Part shown: positions 44,236-52,901 of the stretch, piece after piece
Position numbering within the stretch: position 1 is the stretch's first letter
How the letters are laid out: each line of letters starts with the position of its first letter
DNA from: Devosia riboflavina
Lineage (GTDB): Bacteria > Pseudomonadota > Alphaproteobacteria > Rhizobiales > Devosiaceae
Length of the DNA: 64,000 nucleotides
NCBI RefSeq assembly: GCF_000743575.1
Contig: NZ_JQGC01000003.1
Location: 62,001-126,000 of the forward strand
Direction of reading: 5' to 3'
The notes under the pieces: generated by a model
Told to the model about the DNA's origin: nothing
The model's input: the letters and a program-made list of their open reading frames with translations, nothing else
The model's database searches: none
Translations under genes and position numbers: made by a program

Positions 44236-45390
44236 CTAAACCTTCCCCTCCATCGCCCGATCGAAAATCGCCAGCGCCCGCTCCTTGGTCAGTTCCACCG
44301 GGTTGCCCCCCGCCGTGGGATCGACAATCGCCATGTCCCCGATCTTGTCCCGCTGCTCGCCATCGACCTTGAAATCCCGCAGCGTGTGCGGCACTTCCAA
44401 TCGCAGCCGCAGCCCGATCACCGCATGCAGGAACGCATCAAAGCTCGGCGCCAGCCCGATATAGGCCGCCAGCCGCGCGATTTTTCCTTCAATGGCCGAC
44501 TTATTCGCCTGCAGCACATAGGGCATGAAGACGGCATTGGTCATGCCGTGATGCGTATCATAGAGCGCGCCCACCGGATGGCTCAGCGCATGAATCGCCC
44601 CGAGCCCCTTCTGAAACGCCGTCGCCCCCATGGCCGCCGCGCTCATCATGTGGCCGCGCGCCTCGATATCACCGGGATTGGCCGCAACCTTGGGCAGGTT
44701 TTCGAACACCAGCCGAATACCCTCAACCGCGATGCCGTCAGCCAGCGGATGATAGCCCGGCGCACAATAGGCCTCCAGACAGTGCGCCAGCGCATCCATG
44801 CCCGTGCCCACGGTGATGAACTTTGGCATACCCACCGTCAGTTCGGGATCGGCAATGACAACCTTGGGCATCATCAGCGGATGGAAAATCACCTTCTTAG
44901 TATGGGTCGTCTCGTCGGTAATGACGCCCGCGCGCCCCACTTCCGAGCCCGTCCCTGCCGTTGTCGGCACGGCAACGATCGGGAAAATCCCTTTGGGATC
45001 GGCGCGCGTCCACCAGTCGCCGATATCCTCAAAGTCCCACATCGGCCGCGTCTGTCCAGCCATGAAGGCAATCACCTTGGCGGTATCGAGCCCGGACCCA
45101 CCGCCAAAGGCGACGACCCCATCATAGCCGCCCTCGCGCAAAACTTTTATGCCCGCCTCGACATTGGCCGAGATCGGGTTCGGTTTCACGTCTGAGAAAA
45201 GCCCGACCTCGATGCCCCCGGCCTTGAGATCGGCCAATACCTTTTGCGTCACCGGCAGCGCCGCGAGCCCCGCATCGGTCACCAGCAGCGGCTTTTTTAT
45301 CCCCGCCACTTTCAACGCATCGGGCAATTCGGCAATACGCCCCGCCCCGAAGCGGACGGCGGTCGGATAATTCCAGTTGGCTTTGGTCAT
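44236..45390 (-). CDS. Iron-containing alcohol dehydrogenase
   Basis: A 384-residue group III alcohol dehydrogenase. The NAD loop GGGSGLDTAK is at 96-105, PTTAGTGSEV at 142-151, and the iron ligands are D199 and H203 (GMDALAHCLEAY), H267 (GAIHALSHPVG) and H281 (THHGMTN). It should convert a primary alcohol to an aldehyde. GAGGCCAG precedes the ATG. It is the last gene of a minus-strand set with aldehyde dehydrogenase, a glutamine-synthetase-like ligase and a permease; family G repeats lie in two of the gaps. I infer that it oxidises the hydroxyl group of a gamma-glutamylated amino alcohol. Confidence 0.92.
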   Translation of the reverse strand: MTKANWNYPTAVRFGAGRIAELPDALKVAGIKKPLLVTDAGLAALPVTQKVLADLKAGGIEVGLFSDVKPNPISANVEAGIKVLREGGYDGVVAFGGGSGLDTAKVIAFMAGQTRPMWDFEDIGDWWTRADPKGIFPIVAVPTTAGTGSEVGRAGVITDETTHTKKVIFHPLMMPKVVIADPELTVGMPKFITVGTGMDALAHCLEAYCAPGYHPLADGIAVEGIRLVFENLPKVAANPGDIEARGHMMSAAAMGATAFQKGLGAIHALSHPVGALYDTHHGMTNAVFMPYVLQANKSAIEGKIARLAAYIGLAPSFDAFLHAVIGLRLRLEVPHTLRDFKVDGEQRDKIGDMAIVDPTAGGNPVELTKERALAIFDRAMEGKV

Positions 45391-45422
45391 TCTGGCCTCG
45401 TATCCCTGACTAACTCTCCGTC

Positions 45423-45493
45423 GTCATTGCCGGGCTTGTCCCGGCAATCCATCTCACCTCCGCATGGACCACCGGGACAAGCCCCGGTGGTGA
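45423..45493. repeat. Palindromic repeat, family G
   Basis: GTCATTGCCGGGCTTGTCCC opens and GGGACAAGCCCCGGTGGTGAC-type sequence closes. Copies lie at 47005-47075 and 60606-60674. A fragment of family F (GCCTCGAACCACGAGGGC) follows at about 45520-45540. Confidence 0.85.
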
Positions 45494-45546
45494 CGATAGA
45501 ACGGAGAGAAATCCTCACTTGTGCCTCGAACCACGAGGGCCTGGCA

Positions 45547-46929
45547 CTAGACCCGCCGGAGATGAAAACTCTTGGGCTGGGTCAAATTGTGGTAGCCAAT
45601 CTCGCTGAGGCCACCGCCCTTGCCGGTATCCTTCACCCCGGTCCAGACGAGCGCAGGGTCGAGATAGTCGCAACGATTGGCGAAAACCGTACCGGTCTCG
45701 ACCTCGCCGCCGATCCGCCCGGCCGCCGCGATGTCCTCGGTCCAGATCGACGCCGTCAGCCCATAGGGGCTGTCGTTCATCAAGGTAATCGCCTCAGCGT
45801 CGTCTGATACCTTCATGATGCCCACGACCGGCCCAAAGCTCTCCTCGCGCATGACGCTCATCTGGTGATTGACGCCCGTCAGCACTTCCGGCGGCAGATA
45901 AGGCGAGCCCGCCACATCGCGCGCATCGCCCCAGTTGAGATGCCGCTTCGCGCCCCCGCGCACGGCCTCTTCCGTCTGCCCGCGCACATGGTCGGCAAAA
46001 CTGCCCCGTGCCATGGGCCCGACAATGGTTGCAGGATCGAGCGGATCGCCCAGGGTCCAGCCGCGCGCCTGTTCGACAAAGCGCTCGACAAAGCCGTCAT
46101 AGACCTCCGCATGCACATAGATGCGCTCGACCCCGCAGCACGATTGCCCCGAATTGAAAAAGCTGCCGTCGACAAGGTTTTCCGCGGCAAAATCGAGATT
46201 GGCATCGGCTCGGACATAGGCAGGGTCCTTGCCACCGAGCTCAAGGCCCAAAGTGGCAAAAGTCCCGGCCGCTGCCCTCTCGATCCGCCGCCCGCCTTCC
46301 ACCGATCCGGTGAAATTGATGTGGTCGATCTCGCCCGAGCCGACCAGTTTTTCCGTATCCGCATGGCCGAGCACAAGGTTCTGGAAAATCCCCTCCGGCA
46401 ACCCTCCGGCCTTCGCCGCCGCCGAAAAGCGCTCGCCCGCCAGCAGCGTCTGGCTCGCATGTTTCAGCAGCACCGCATTGCCCGCCACCAGCGCCGGCAC
46501 GATGGAATTGACCGCTGTAAGAAACGGATAATTCCAGGGCGCAATGACCAGCACCACGCCCAGCGGTTCATGCGAAATATAGCGCACAAAACCCTCTTTC
46601 GCAGGCCGCATCGACGGCGCCAGGGTCGTCTCGGCAATATCGAGCATATGCCGGCTGCGTTCCTCGACCCCACGCTTTTCCGCCCCAAAGCGGATCGGCC
46701 GGCCCATCTGCCAGGCGAGTTCGGGCACGATTTCGTCGTTCATTGTAAGCAGGGCATCGACCATGCGCCCCACCGCCGCGACGCGTTCGGCCACCGCTAC
46801 CGTGCGCCAGGCCCGCTGCGCTGCCTTGGCCCGGCTCACGGCCGCAGCGATAGCAGCGCCATCCAGCGTCTGCCGCTCGGCAAACACTTTTCCGTTCACG
46901 GGAGAAATGATCTGGACCGTCTCGGTCAT
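45547..46929 (-). CDS. Aldehyde dehydrogenase
   Basis: A 460-residue NAD(P)-dependent aldehyde dehydrogenase. Conserved parts are APWNYPF at 130-136, LLKHAS with K156, the general base E230 in ELGGKDPAYV, and the catalytic cysteine C264 in NSGQSCCG. EESFGPVVGI and PYGLTAS lie towards the end. A longer frame runs back into a palindromic repeat; the ATG at 46929 begins the conserved protein. It lies between the ligase and the alcohol dehydrogenase, so it probably oxidises the aldehyde made by the latter. Confidence 0.94.
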   Translation of the reverse strand: MTETVQIISPVNGKVFAERQTLDGAAIAAAVSRAKAAQRAWRTVAVAERVAAVGRMVDALLTMNDEIVPELAWQMGRPIRFGAEKRGVEERSRHMLDIAETTLAPSMRPAKEGFVRYISHEPLGVVLVIAPWNYPFLTAVNSIVPALVAGNAVLLKHASQTLLAGERFSAAAKAGGLPEGIFQNLVLGHADTEKLVGSGEIDHINFTGSVEGGRRIERAAAGTFATLGLELGGKDPAYVRADANLDFAAENLVDGSFFNSGQSCCGVERIYVHAEVYDGFVERFVEQARGWTLGDPLDPATIVGPMARGSFADHVRGQTEEAVRGGAKRHLNWGDARDVAGSPYLPPEVLTGVNHQMSVMREESFGPVVGIMKVSDDAEAITLMNDSPYGLTASIWTEDIAAAGRIGGEVETGTVFANRCDYLDPALVWTGVKDTGKGGGLSEIGYHNLTQPKSFHLRRV

Positions 46930-47004
46930 GCTTTTATTCCGTTCAAACTTTGTATCATTGCCGGGTGGCTCTCGAGAGAGCCCACCAGCTGCCCCCATTC
47001 CTTC

Positions 47005-47075
47005 GTCACTACCGGGCTTGTCCCGGTAGTCCATGCGGAGGCAAGATGGATTGCCGGGACAAGCCCGGCAATGAC
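47005..47075. repeat. Palindromic repeat, family G
   Basis: GTCACTACCGGGCTTGTCCC and GGGACAAGCCCGGCAATGAC flank a short spacer. It lies between the ligase and aldehyde dehydrogenase genes of the catabolic cluster. Confidence 0.87.
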
Positions 47076-47109
47076 GGCGAACGATGGGTGTTGCTGCAAA
47101 CGGACCTCT

Positions 47110-48468
47110 TCAGCTCCGCTCGAACCCGCGTTTGCGCTCCCAGTCGGTCACGCGGCGATCATATTCGAACTGCTCCCAATTGCCCGTGTGCACATAGTGC
47201 TCCACTACCTCGGCCCCAAAAGCCTCGATGAGCATTTTTGAACCCTGCAGTGCTGCCACCGCATCGCGCAGCGTCTTGTGCACCTCGCGCAGTTTTTCGC
47301 CCGAATAGGCATCGCCCGAAAAGGCAGGCTCCAGCACCAGCTTGTCTTCAATGCCCTTCAACCCCGCAGCCAGCAACGCCGCAAAGGCGAGGTATGGATT
47401 GAGATCGGCGCCACCAATCCGGCACTCAACGCGAACACCCCTAGTGTTTTCTCCGCAGAGTCTAAAACCCGCCGTGCGATTATCGCTGCTCCAGATCGCC
47501 TTGGTCGGCGCAAAAGTGCCGACCTGGAAGCGCTTATAAGAGTTGATATAGGGCGCGAGGAAATAGGTGATGTCGCCGGCATAGGTGAGCAGTCCGGCCA
47601 TAAAATGCTTCATCAGCGCCGACATGCCCAGTTCGTCCTTCTTGTCGACAAACTGATTTTTTCCGTCCTTGGCCAGCGACATGTGAATGTGCGCGGAAGA
47701 CCCGGCGAGGTCGTATGCCCACTTGGCCATGAAGGTGACAGCCTTGCCCTGGCCGAAGGCGATTTCCTTGGTGGCGTTCTTGATGACCACATGCCGATCG
47801 GCCATGGTTAGGGCCTCGGCATAGCGCACATTGATCTCTTCCTGGCCCGGGCCCCATTCGCCCTTGGAATTTTCAACCGGAATGCCGGAGGCGTGCAGCT
47901 GATTGCGCAGCGCCCGCATCACCCCTTCTTCCTTGGTCGTCTGGAAGATGTGGTAGTCCTCGATGTAATAGCCGGCGGCGGTCAGGTTCTGATAACCCTT
48001 GTCATGGGCCGAGCGGAACGTCTCGTCGAAGAGATAGAATTCGAGCTCGCTGGCAAAATTGGCCGAAAGCCCCATGGCCTCCAGCCGCGCCAACTGCTTT
48101 TTCAGAATGCTGCGCGGCGCATGCGGAATGGGCTCGTGATGATGGTGATCGACGAGATCGGCCAGCACCAGCGCCGTGCCCTCCAGCCAGGTACACTTCA
48201 TCAATGTGGACAGATCAGGCTTCATGACGAAGTCGCCATAGCCCTTGCCCCAATTGGCGGCCGCATAGCCGGGCACCGGCTCCATGTCGATATCATCGGC
48301 GAGCAGATAATTGCAGCCATGGGTCTCGTCCATGGCGCCATCGAGGAAGAATTCGGCCTGAAACCGCTTACCGATCAGCCGCCCCTGCATATCGGGAAAG
48401 GCAACGAGCACCGTATCTATCCGCCCTTCGGCGACGTCCTTGCGCAGTGTGTCGAGCGAATAGCCCAC
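47110..48468 (-). CDS. Glutamine-synthetase-like gamma-glutamyl-amine ligase
   Basis: A 452-residue member of the glutamine synthetase fold in the PuuA/GlnT/IpuC group, which joins an amine to the gamma-carboxyl of glutamate with ATP. Metal and substrate segments are SELEFYLFD, EWGPGQEEINVRY, AHIHMSL and IWSSDNRTAGFRL. The C-terminus lacks the adenylylation tyrosine loop of housekeeping GlnA. The start is GTG behind GGGAACAAAAAC. Its setting, next to an ethanolamine-type permease and before aldehyde and alcohol dehydrogenases, points to an amino alcohol rather than putrescine as substrate, because PuuB and PuuD are absent (inference). Confidence 0.88.
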   Translation of the reverse strand: MGYSLDTLRKDVAEGRIDTVLVAFPDMQGRLIGKRFQAEFFLDGAMDETHGCNYLLADDIDMEPVPGYAAANWGKGYGDFVMKPDLSTLMKCTWLEGTALVLADLVDHHHHEPIPHAPRSILKKQLARLEAMGLSANFASELEFYLFDETFRSAHDKGYQNLTAAGYYIEDYHIFQTTKEEGVMRALRNQLHASGIPVENSKGEWGPGQEEINVRYAEALTMADRHVVIKNATKEIAFGQGKAVTFMAKWAYDLAGSSAHIHMSLAKDGKNQFVDKKDELGMSALMKHFMAGLLTYAGDITYFLAPYINSYKRFQVGTFAPTKAIWSSDNRTAGFRLCGENTRGVRVECRIGGADLNPYLAFAALLAAGLKGIEDKLVLEPAFSGDAYSGEKLREVHKTLRDAVAALQGSKMLIEAFGAEVVEHYVHTGNWEQFEYDRRVTDWERKRGFERS

Positions 48469-48522
48469 GTTTTTGTTCCCTCTATTTGTCAGCCCGCCGC
48501 GTCATTGGTGCGCGATGGGGTC

Positions 48523-48553
48523 GGGGCGCCGTTCTCCGCGGCGCCCCTTTTTT
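48523..48553. terminator. Strong hairpin between permease and ligase genes
   Basis: GGGGCGCCG (48523-48531) and CGGCGCCCC (48539-48547) pair perfectly around seven bases. The six-T run (48548-48553) is on the plus strand, so for the minus-strand operon it is more likely an mRNA-stabilising or attenuating hairpin just past the permease stop. Confidence 0.6.
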
Positions 48554-48557
48554 ATGG

Positions 48558-50102
48558 TCAGGCCTTTGGCGCGACCGCCGCGGCCACGGCGGCATCGCCG
48601 CGATGCTCAAGCGCGAACTCTTCTTCGGGCGAGAGGATCAGCTTGTGTCGGCCAACGAGCGCGAAATAGACCACGCCCACCGCACACCAGAGGATCACCC
48701 AGATGACGCCCCGGTAAAAATTCGGGTCCTGCAACTGGTAGAACAGCGTCACCGCCGCGATGATGATGGTCAGCACCGCGCCCGGAACGCCCACCGGCGA
48801 GCGGAACGGCCGCTCGATATTGGGCTGGTTACGCCTGAGGATGATGAAGCTCAGCGCCTGCATGATGTAACTCAGCATGGCGCCGAACACGGCCATATTG
48901 AGCAGTACCGAGCCGATGATGTCGTCGCCAAGCTGCGTTTCGCCCGGTCCGCCGCCACCATTGACGAACCAGATCGCCAGCATGACGACGAGGCCGAGCG
49001 TCGCGCCCGAAATCATCGCCAGATGCGGCGTCTTGTACTTGTCATGCGTCACCGAGAGAGCCGACGGGAAATAGCCGGCGCGGCTCAGCGAATAGACCTG
49101 GCGGCCCTGCGCATAAAGGATGGTGTGGAACGAGGCGATAAGACCGATCAGCGCCACGATGCCGAAGAGCGGCGCAGCAGCATCGCCATAAATAGCGCGG
49201 ATACCGTCCAGAGCCGGTTCAAGCGAAGACCCCAGCGCAAAGCTGCCGACACCCGGAATGGAGGGGTTGAGCAGCACAATGAGGAAGGCCGAAAGCAGCA
49301 GCGTGCAGAAGCCGAGGAGAATACCGCGCGGCAGATCCCGCTTGGGATCGACGGATTCCTCAGCCGCCAGCGGCACCTGCTCGATGGCAAGGAAGAGCCA
49401 GACGGCGAAGGGCAGCGTCGCTAAAACGCCCTGAAACCCAAACGGGAACCACGATCCATTGCCCTCGGGCAATTCGACGGCGCCACCCTCGGGCCCGACA
49501 CCGATATTGAGCGCCCAGCGGCCAAAATCGATATTGGGGAAGGCACTGACCCAGAAGAAGGCAAGGCCCGCCAGCGAAATCAGGGTAACGACCAGCGTCA
49601 CCTTATAGGAAAGCGCCACGCCATAGATGTTGAGCGCGAGGAAGATGATGAAGAACACCACCCAGAGGATGGGGTAATAAGCTGTGTCCAGCCCGGTGAT
49701 CGAGCCGAAATAGCCCGAGATAAAGGTACAGATCACCGCCGGGGTGAGCACATATTCGACGTTCTCGAAGAGCCCCGTGATGAAACCGCCCCATGGCCCC
49801 ATCGACGTACGCGCGAAAGAATAGGCCGCGCCCGTATGCGGCAGCGCCGGGCTCATTTCCGCGATCGAGGAAACGAGGCCCAGATACATGATGGCGATGA
49901 TGGCGGCGGCCACGACCATGCCGCCCCAGCCGCCGGTCATGAAGCCAAAATTCCAGCCGGAAAAATGGCCTGAAATCACGGCGCCCACGCCAAGCGCCCA
50001 AAGCGACCAGATGCCCGCATAGCGCTGCAGCCCTCGCTTTTCGAAATACGACTTGTCTCGTGTCGCGTAAGCGACACTTCCCACCTTCTTGGTATCAGCC
50101 AT
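48558..50102 (-). CDS. APC-family permease, ethanolamine-permease-like
   Basis: A 514-residue inner-membrane transporter with 12 predicted segments. The first two helices read GVGAVISGHFSGWNFGF then GGWGGMVVAAAI, and LPHTGAAYSFARTSMGPWGG follows; this pattern matches the ethanolamine permease branch of the amino acid-polyamine-organocation family. The helix pair around FLAIEQVPLAAEESVDPKRDLPRG is also typical. It probably imports a small amine or amino alcohol. GGGGACAGGGACC precedes the ATG. It lies 42 bp behind the amidohydrolase and 89 bp before the ligase gene. Confidence 0.88.
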   Translation of the reverse strand: MADTKKVGSVAYATRDKSYFEKRGLQRYAGIWSLWALGVGAVISGHFSGWNFGFMTGGWGGMVVAAAIIAIMYLGLVSSIAEMSPALPHTGAAYSFARTSMGPWGGFITGLFENVEYVLTPAVICTFISGYFGSITGLDTAYYPILWVVFFIIFLALNIYGVALSYKVTLVVTLISLAGLAFFWVSAFPNIDFGRWALNIGVGPEGGAVELPEGNGSWFPFGFQGVLATLPFAVWLFLAIEQVPLAAEESVDPKRDLPRGILLGFCTLLLSAFLIVLLNPSIPGVGSFALGSSLEPALDGIRAIYGDAAAPLFGIVALIGLIASFHTILYAQGRQVYSLSRAGYFPSALSVTHDKYKTPHLAMISGATLGLVVMLAIWFVNGGGGPGETQLGDDIIGSVLLNMAVFGAMLSYIMQALSFIILRRNQPNIERPFRSPVGVPGAVLTIIIAAVTLFYQLQDPNFYRGVIWVILWCAVGVVYFALVGRHKLILSPEEEFALEHRGDAAVAAAVAPKA

Positions 50103-50144
50103 GGTCCCTGTCCCCTTGGTTATGCTGAACCCTGTGTGTCCCGC

Positions 50145-50915
50145 CTAATGCGTCCGGGCCTGTTTTCGCGCCTCGCGCGCGTGCTGCAGGCTCCGCGCGA
50201 CAAGGCCAGCCCATTGGCTGACCCCGTCCGGCGAGAGAATTTCGTCGTTACGAATTTCGATCATGGTGGCTTCGAGCCCGCGCCCGTCGCCGTGCTTTTC
50301 AAGCGTTAGGGTCACGCCATTGAGGGCGGCATAGGGCTCGTTCCAGCCGATATTGAGGTCCGGCCGCTCCGCCGCCATGGCATCGCGAAAAGCCTTGGTA
50401 AAGCGCTCGTCCCGCCCATGGATGACACCGATGGGCCAGGGCCGCGCCTTGCCGAGGAAGACCGGGGTAAAGGAATGCATGCAGACCACGATTGTCTCGA
50501 CGCCCGCATGGCGGCGCGCTTCGAGCAGCATGTCGATCGCGCCGTGAAAGGGTCGATGATACTGGGCGATACGATAGTCCCGTTCTTCGGGGGTGATATT
50601 TTCATTGGCCGCAATGCGCGTGCGTTCGGAGAGCGTCCAGATCAGGTCCGGCGCATCGAGGGCGCGATTGCAGTCGATGATAAGGCGCGAGACGGTGGAT
50701 TCCACCAGCGGCGCGTCGAGCAGGTCCGAGAGCACCCGGCTCACCGCCAGCGCACCGGGATCCCAGGCGATATGGCTCAGCCTTTCGCTCGGCGTCAGTC
50801 CGAGATCGCCATAGCGTTCGGGAATGCGGTTGGAAGCATGGTCGCAAAGAATGACGAAGGGCGACGCCCCCCGCGCATTGGTCACCAGAACCGATTTTTG
50901 CGCCTCGCTGTCCAT
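50145..50915 (-). CDS. N-formylglutamate amidohydrolase-like enzyme
   Basis: A 256-residue metallohydrolase of the FGase (HutG-like) family. The family segments are VILCDHASNRIPERYG near 22-37, HIAWDPGALAV near 48-58, SRLIIDCNRALDAPDLI near 76-92 and VCMHSFTPVF near 143-152. No other histidine-utilisation genes are present. As first gene of an operon with permease and gamma-glutamyl ligase, it may instead release glutamate from a gamma-glutamyl amide (inference). AGAGGGAAT precedes the ATG. It is divergent from the RpiR regulator across a 92-bp promoter region. Confidence 0.88.
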   Translation of the reverse strand: MDSEAQKSVLVTNARGASPFVILCDHASNRIPERYGDLGLTPSERLSHIAWDPGALAVSRVLSDLLDAPLVESTVSRLIIDCNRALDAPDLIWTLSERTRIAANENITPEERDYRIAQYHRPFHGAIDMLLEARRHAGVETIVVCMHSFTPVFLGKARPWPIGVIHGRDERFTKAFRDAMAAERPDLNIGWNEPYAALNGVTLTLEKHGDGRGLEATMIEIRNDEILSPDGVSQWAGLVARSLQHAREARKQARTH

Positions 50916-50946
50916 ATTCCCTCTATAGGCAAGCGATCAATTTCTG

Positions 50947-50978
50947 TAACAGTAGTTCCACAAACGAAACTTCTGTCA
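50947..50978. promoter_or_regulatory. Inverted-repeat operator between FGase and RpiR genes
   Basis: TAACAGTAGTTCC (50947-50959) and GAAACTTCTGTCA (50966-50978) are inverted repeats that match at 10 of 13 positions around a six-base spacer. The site is central in the 92-bp divergent gap, 30 bp from each start, so one regulator can control both directions. The RpiR protein encoded next door is the obvious candidate. Confidence 0.7.
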
Positions 50979-51007
50979 ATATTGAAACGCAGGGTTCAGG
51001 AGGAGAA

Positions 51008-51841
51008 ATGGAGGGCAAGACCGTCGCCGCACGGATTCACGACCTCGACGAGCAGTTGACGTCAGCAGGGAGACGGGCGGCGCGCGGGCTTTTGGGCAAT
51101 TATCCGCTGCTCGGCCTTGCCCCCGTCGCCGAGTTCGCCGCAGGTGCCGATGTCAGTGCCGCCACCATTGTGCGCTTCGTCGCCCAATTGGGCTTCAAAT
51201 CCTATCCCGATTTCCAGCGCGCCCTGCGCGAGGAGCTAGAGCAGCGCTCGAAATCGCCGTTGCAGCGCGGCGCCACGCCCGCAGACCATTCGGGCGAAGC
51301 CCCCTATCTCTCGGCCTTCCTCGCCCAATCGGCCCACCGCATGGAAGAGTCGGCGGCGCTAATCTCACCCGGCGAATTCGAAACCGTCTGCCGGCGCCTC
51401 ACCGAAACCAAGCGCAATTGCCACCTGGCCGGCGGCCGTTTTACCGATTTCCTCGCGGGCTATCTCGAAGCCCACCTGCGCCTCATCCGCCCCGGCATTC
51501 GCCGCCTCGATGGACGCCCGGCCACCAGTGCCGACCAGCTCATCGACGTCAAACCCGGCGATCTCGCGATCCTCTTCGACGTCCGCCGCTATGATCCGGC
51601 CATGCTGGAGGTGGCGCGCACCCTCTCGCGCCGCAAGGCCCATATCGTCCTCATCACCGACGAATGGCTCAGCCCCATCGCCCGCCACGCCCGCTATTGC
51701 CTCCCCTGCCGCACAGAAACCGGCCGCACCTGGGACGCCAATGCGGTGCTGCTGGGCCTGGTCGAAGCGATCATCGCGCGGGTGACGGAGCTGGGCTGGC
51801 AGACCGCCAGCGAACGCATTGGGGCGCTGGAAGGGGAGTAA
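51008..51841 (+). CDS. RpiR/MurR family transcriptional regulator
   Basis: A 277-residue regulator. The N-terminal HTH_6 domain covers about residues 10-80 (VAEFAAGADVSAATIVRFVAQLGF then YPDFQRALREEL). The C-terminal SIS domain (about 115-250) includes HLAGGRFTDFLAGYL and VKPGDLAILFDVRRYDP. SIS domains of this group usually bind phosphosugars, but RpiR proteins also control amino acid and amine catabolism. The ATG lies behind AGGAGGAG. It is divergent from the permease-ligase cluster and shares its operator, so it is probably its regulator. Confidence 0.92.
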   Translation: MEGKTVAARIHDLDEQLTSAGRRAARGLLGNYPLLGLAPVAEFAAGADVSAATIVRFVAQLGFKSYPDFQRALREELEQRSKSPLQRGATPADHSGEAPYLSAFLAQSAHRMEESAALISPGEFETVCRRLTETKRNCHLAGGRFTDFLAGYLEAHLRLIRPGIRRLDGRPATSADQLIDVKPGDLAILFDVRRYDPAMLEVARTLSRRKAHIVLITDEWLSPIARHARYCLPCRTETGRTWDANAVLLGLVEAIIARVTELGWQTASERIGALEGE

Positions 51842-51871
51842 GTCTCCTAGAATTCCTCTTCCATCCACCGC

Positions 51872-51937
51872 GTCATTCCCGCGAAAGCAGGAATCTCTCC
51901 TTCGGCACAATGAGATTCCCGCTTTCGTGGGAATGAC
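51872..51937. repeat. Palindromic repeat, family A
   Basis: GTCATTCCCGCGAAAGCAGG opens and CGCTTTCGTGGGAATGAC closes. It lies between the RpiR and amidohydrolase genes. Confidence 0.85.
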
Positions 51938-51988
51938 GCGGTGGTTTGTGCATGCATTTTTCTGCTAGGAGACCCGAGGAGGACGACC

Positions 51989-52819
51989 ATGCGCATAGTA
52001 GACACCCACCTGCACCTCATCTATCCCGACCGGCTTTCCTATCCCTGGCTCGGCAATGCTCCGGCCATCAACAAGCCGTGGAGTGTGGACGCCTATTGGG
52101 CCGAGGCCAAGCCGCTGGGCATCGAGGCGGCGCTCCACATGGAGGTCGATGTCGCCGAGGCCGATATTTTGGCCGAGACCGAATTCGTCCTCGGCCTCCC
52201 CGGCATCATTGGCGCCATCGCCGCCTGCCGTCCCGAAAATCCCGATTTTCCCGCCCAGCTCGAAAAGCTGCTCGCGGTTGGCAAAGGCCGGGTAAAAGGC
52301 CTGCGCCGCATTCTTCACGAAGTGCCCGATGATGTCAGCGCGCCACAACTCTTCGCCGACAATCTGCGCCTTCTCGCCCGACACGGTCTCACCTTCGACC
52401 TCTGCCTCCGCGCCGACCAACTCCATCTGGGCGTCGCGCTGGCGCAAAAAGCCCCGGAAGTGACCTTCATCCTCGACCATTGCGGCAATCCCGACATCAA
52501 TAGCATCGGCCTTGATCCATGGCGGCAAAGCCTGCGCGAGATCGCCGCCCTCCCCAATGTCATGGGCAAGGTTTCTGGCATCGTGAACCACTGCGACCCG
52601 GATTGGACCCCTGAAACCCTCCGCCCCTATGTCGAGCATGTCATCGACAGCTTTGGCTGGGATCGCGTCGTCTGGGGTTCGGATCATCCGGTCGTGACCC
52701 TCACCGGCTCGCTCACAAGCTGGGTCGAAGCCGCGCGCGAAATCGTTGCCGACGAGACGCAGGAAAATCAGGAAAAGCTGTTTTATCGCAATGCCGAGCG
52801 CATCTATCGCCTCGGCTAA
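51989..52819 (+). CDS. Amidohydrolase family protein (lactonase-like, COG3618)
   Basis: A 276-residue TIM-barrel metal hydrolase. It starts MRIVDTHLHLIYPDRLSYPW, with the metal-binding D-x-H-x-H pattern at 5-9; TFILDHCGNPD and VVWGSDHPVVTLTG carry the later histidine and aspartate. Relatives open sugar lactones (L-rhamnono- or L-fucono-lactonase) or hydrolyse 2-pyrone-4,6-dicarboxylate. GAGGAGGACGACC precedes the ATG. A TIM-barrel isomerase follows 82 bp downstream, which suggests a sugar-acid pathway; the substrate is open. Confidence 0.88.
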   Translation: MRIVDTHLHLIYPDRLSYPWLGNAPAINKPWSVDAYWAEAKPLGIEAALHMEVDVAEADILAETEFVLGLPGIIGAIAACRPENPDFPAQLEKLLAVGKGRVKGLRRILHEVPDDVSAPQLFADNLRLLARHGLTFDLCLRADQLHLGVALAQKAPEVTFILDHCGNPDINSIGLDPWRQSLREIAALPNVMGKVSGIVNHCDPDWTPETLRPYVEHVIDSFGWDRVVWGSDHPVVTLTGSLTSWVEAAREIVADETQENQEKLFYRNAERIYRLG

Positions 52820-52901
52820 ACGGTTACAGATATAACAAATTGTATTGCAGCCCCTCCGTGCACATGTGATTCTGCGGCCGGAGGAATTGGGGAGAGACTT
52901 T

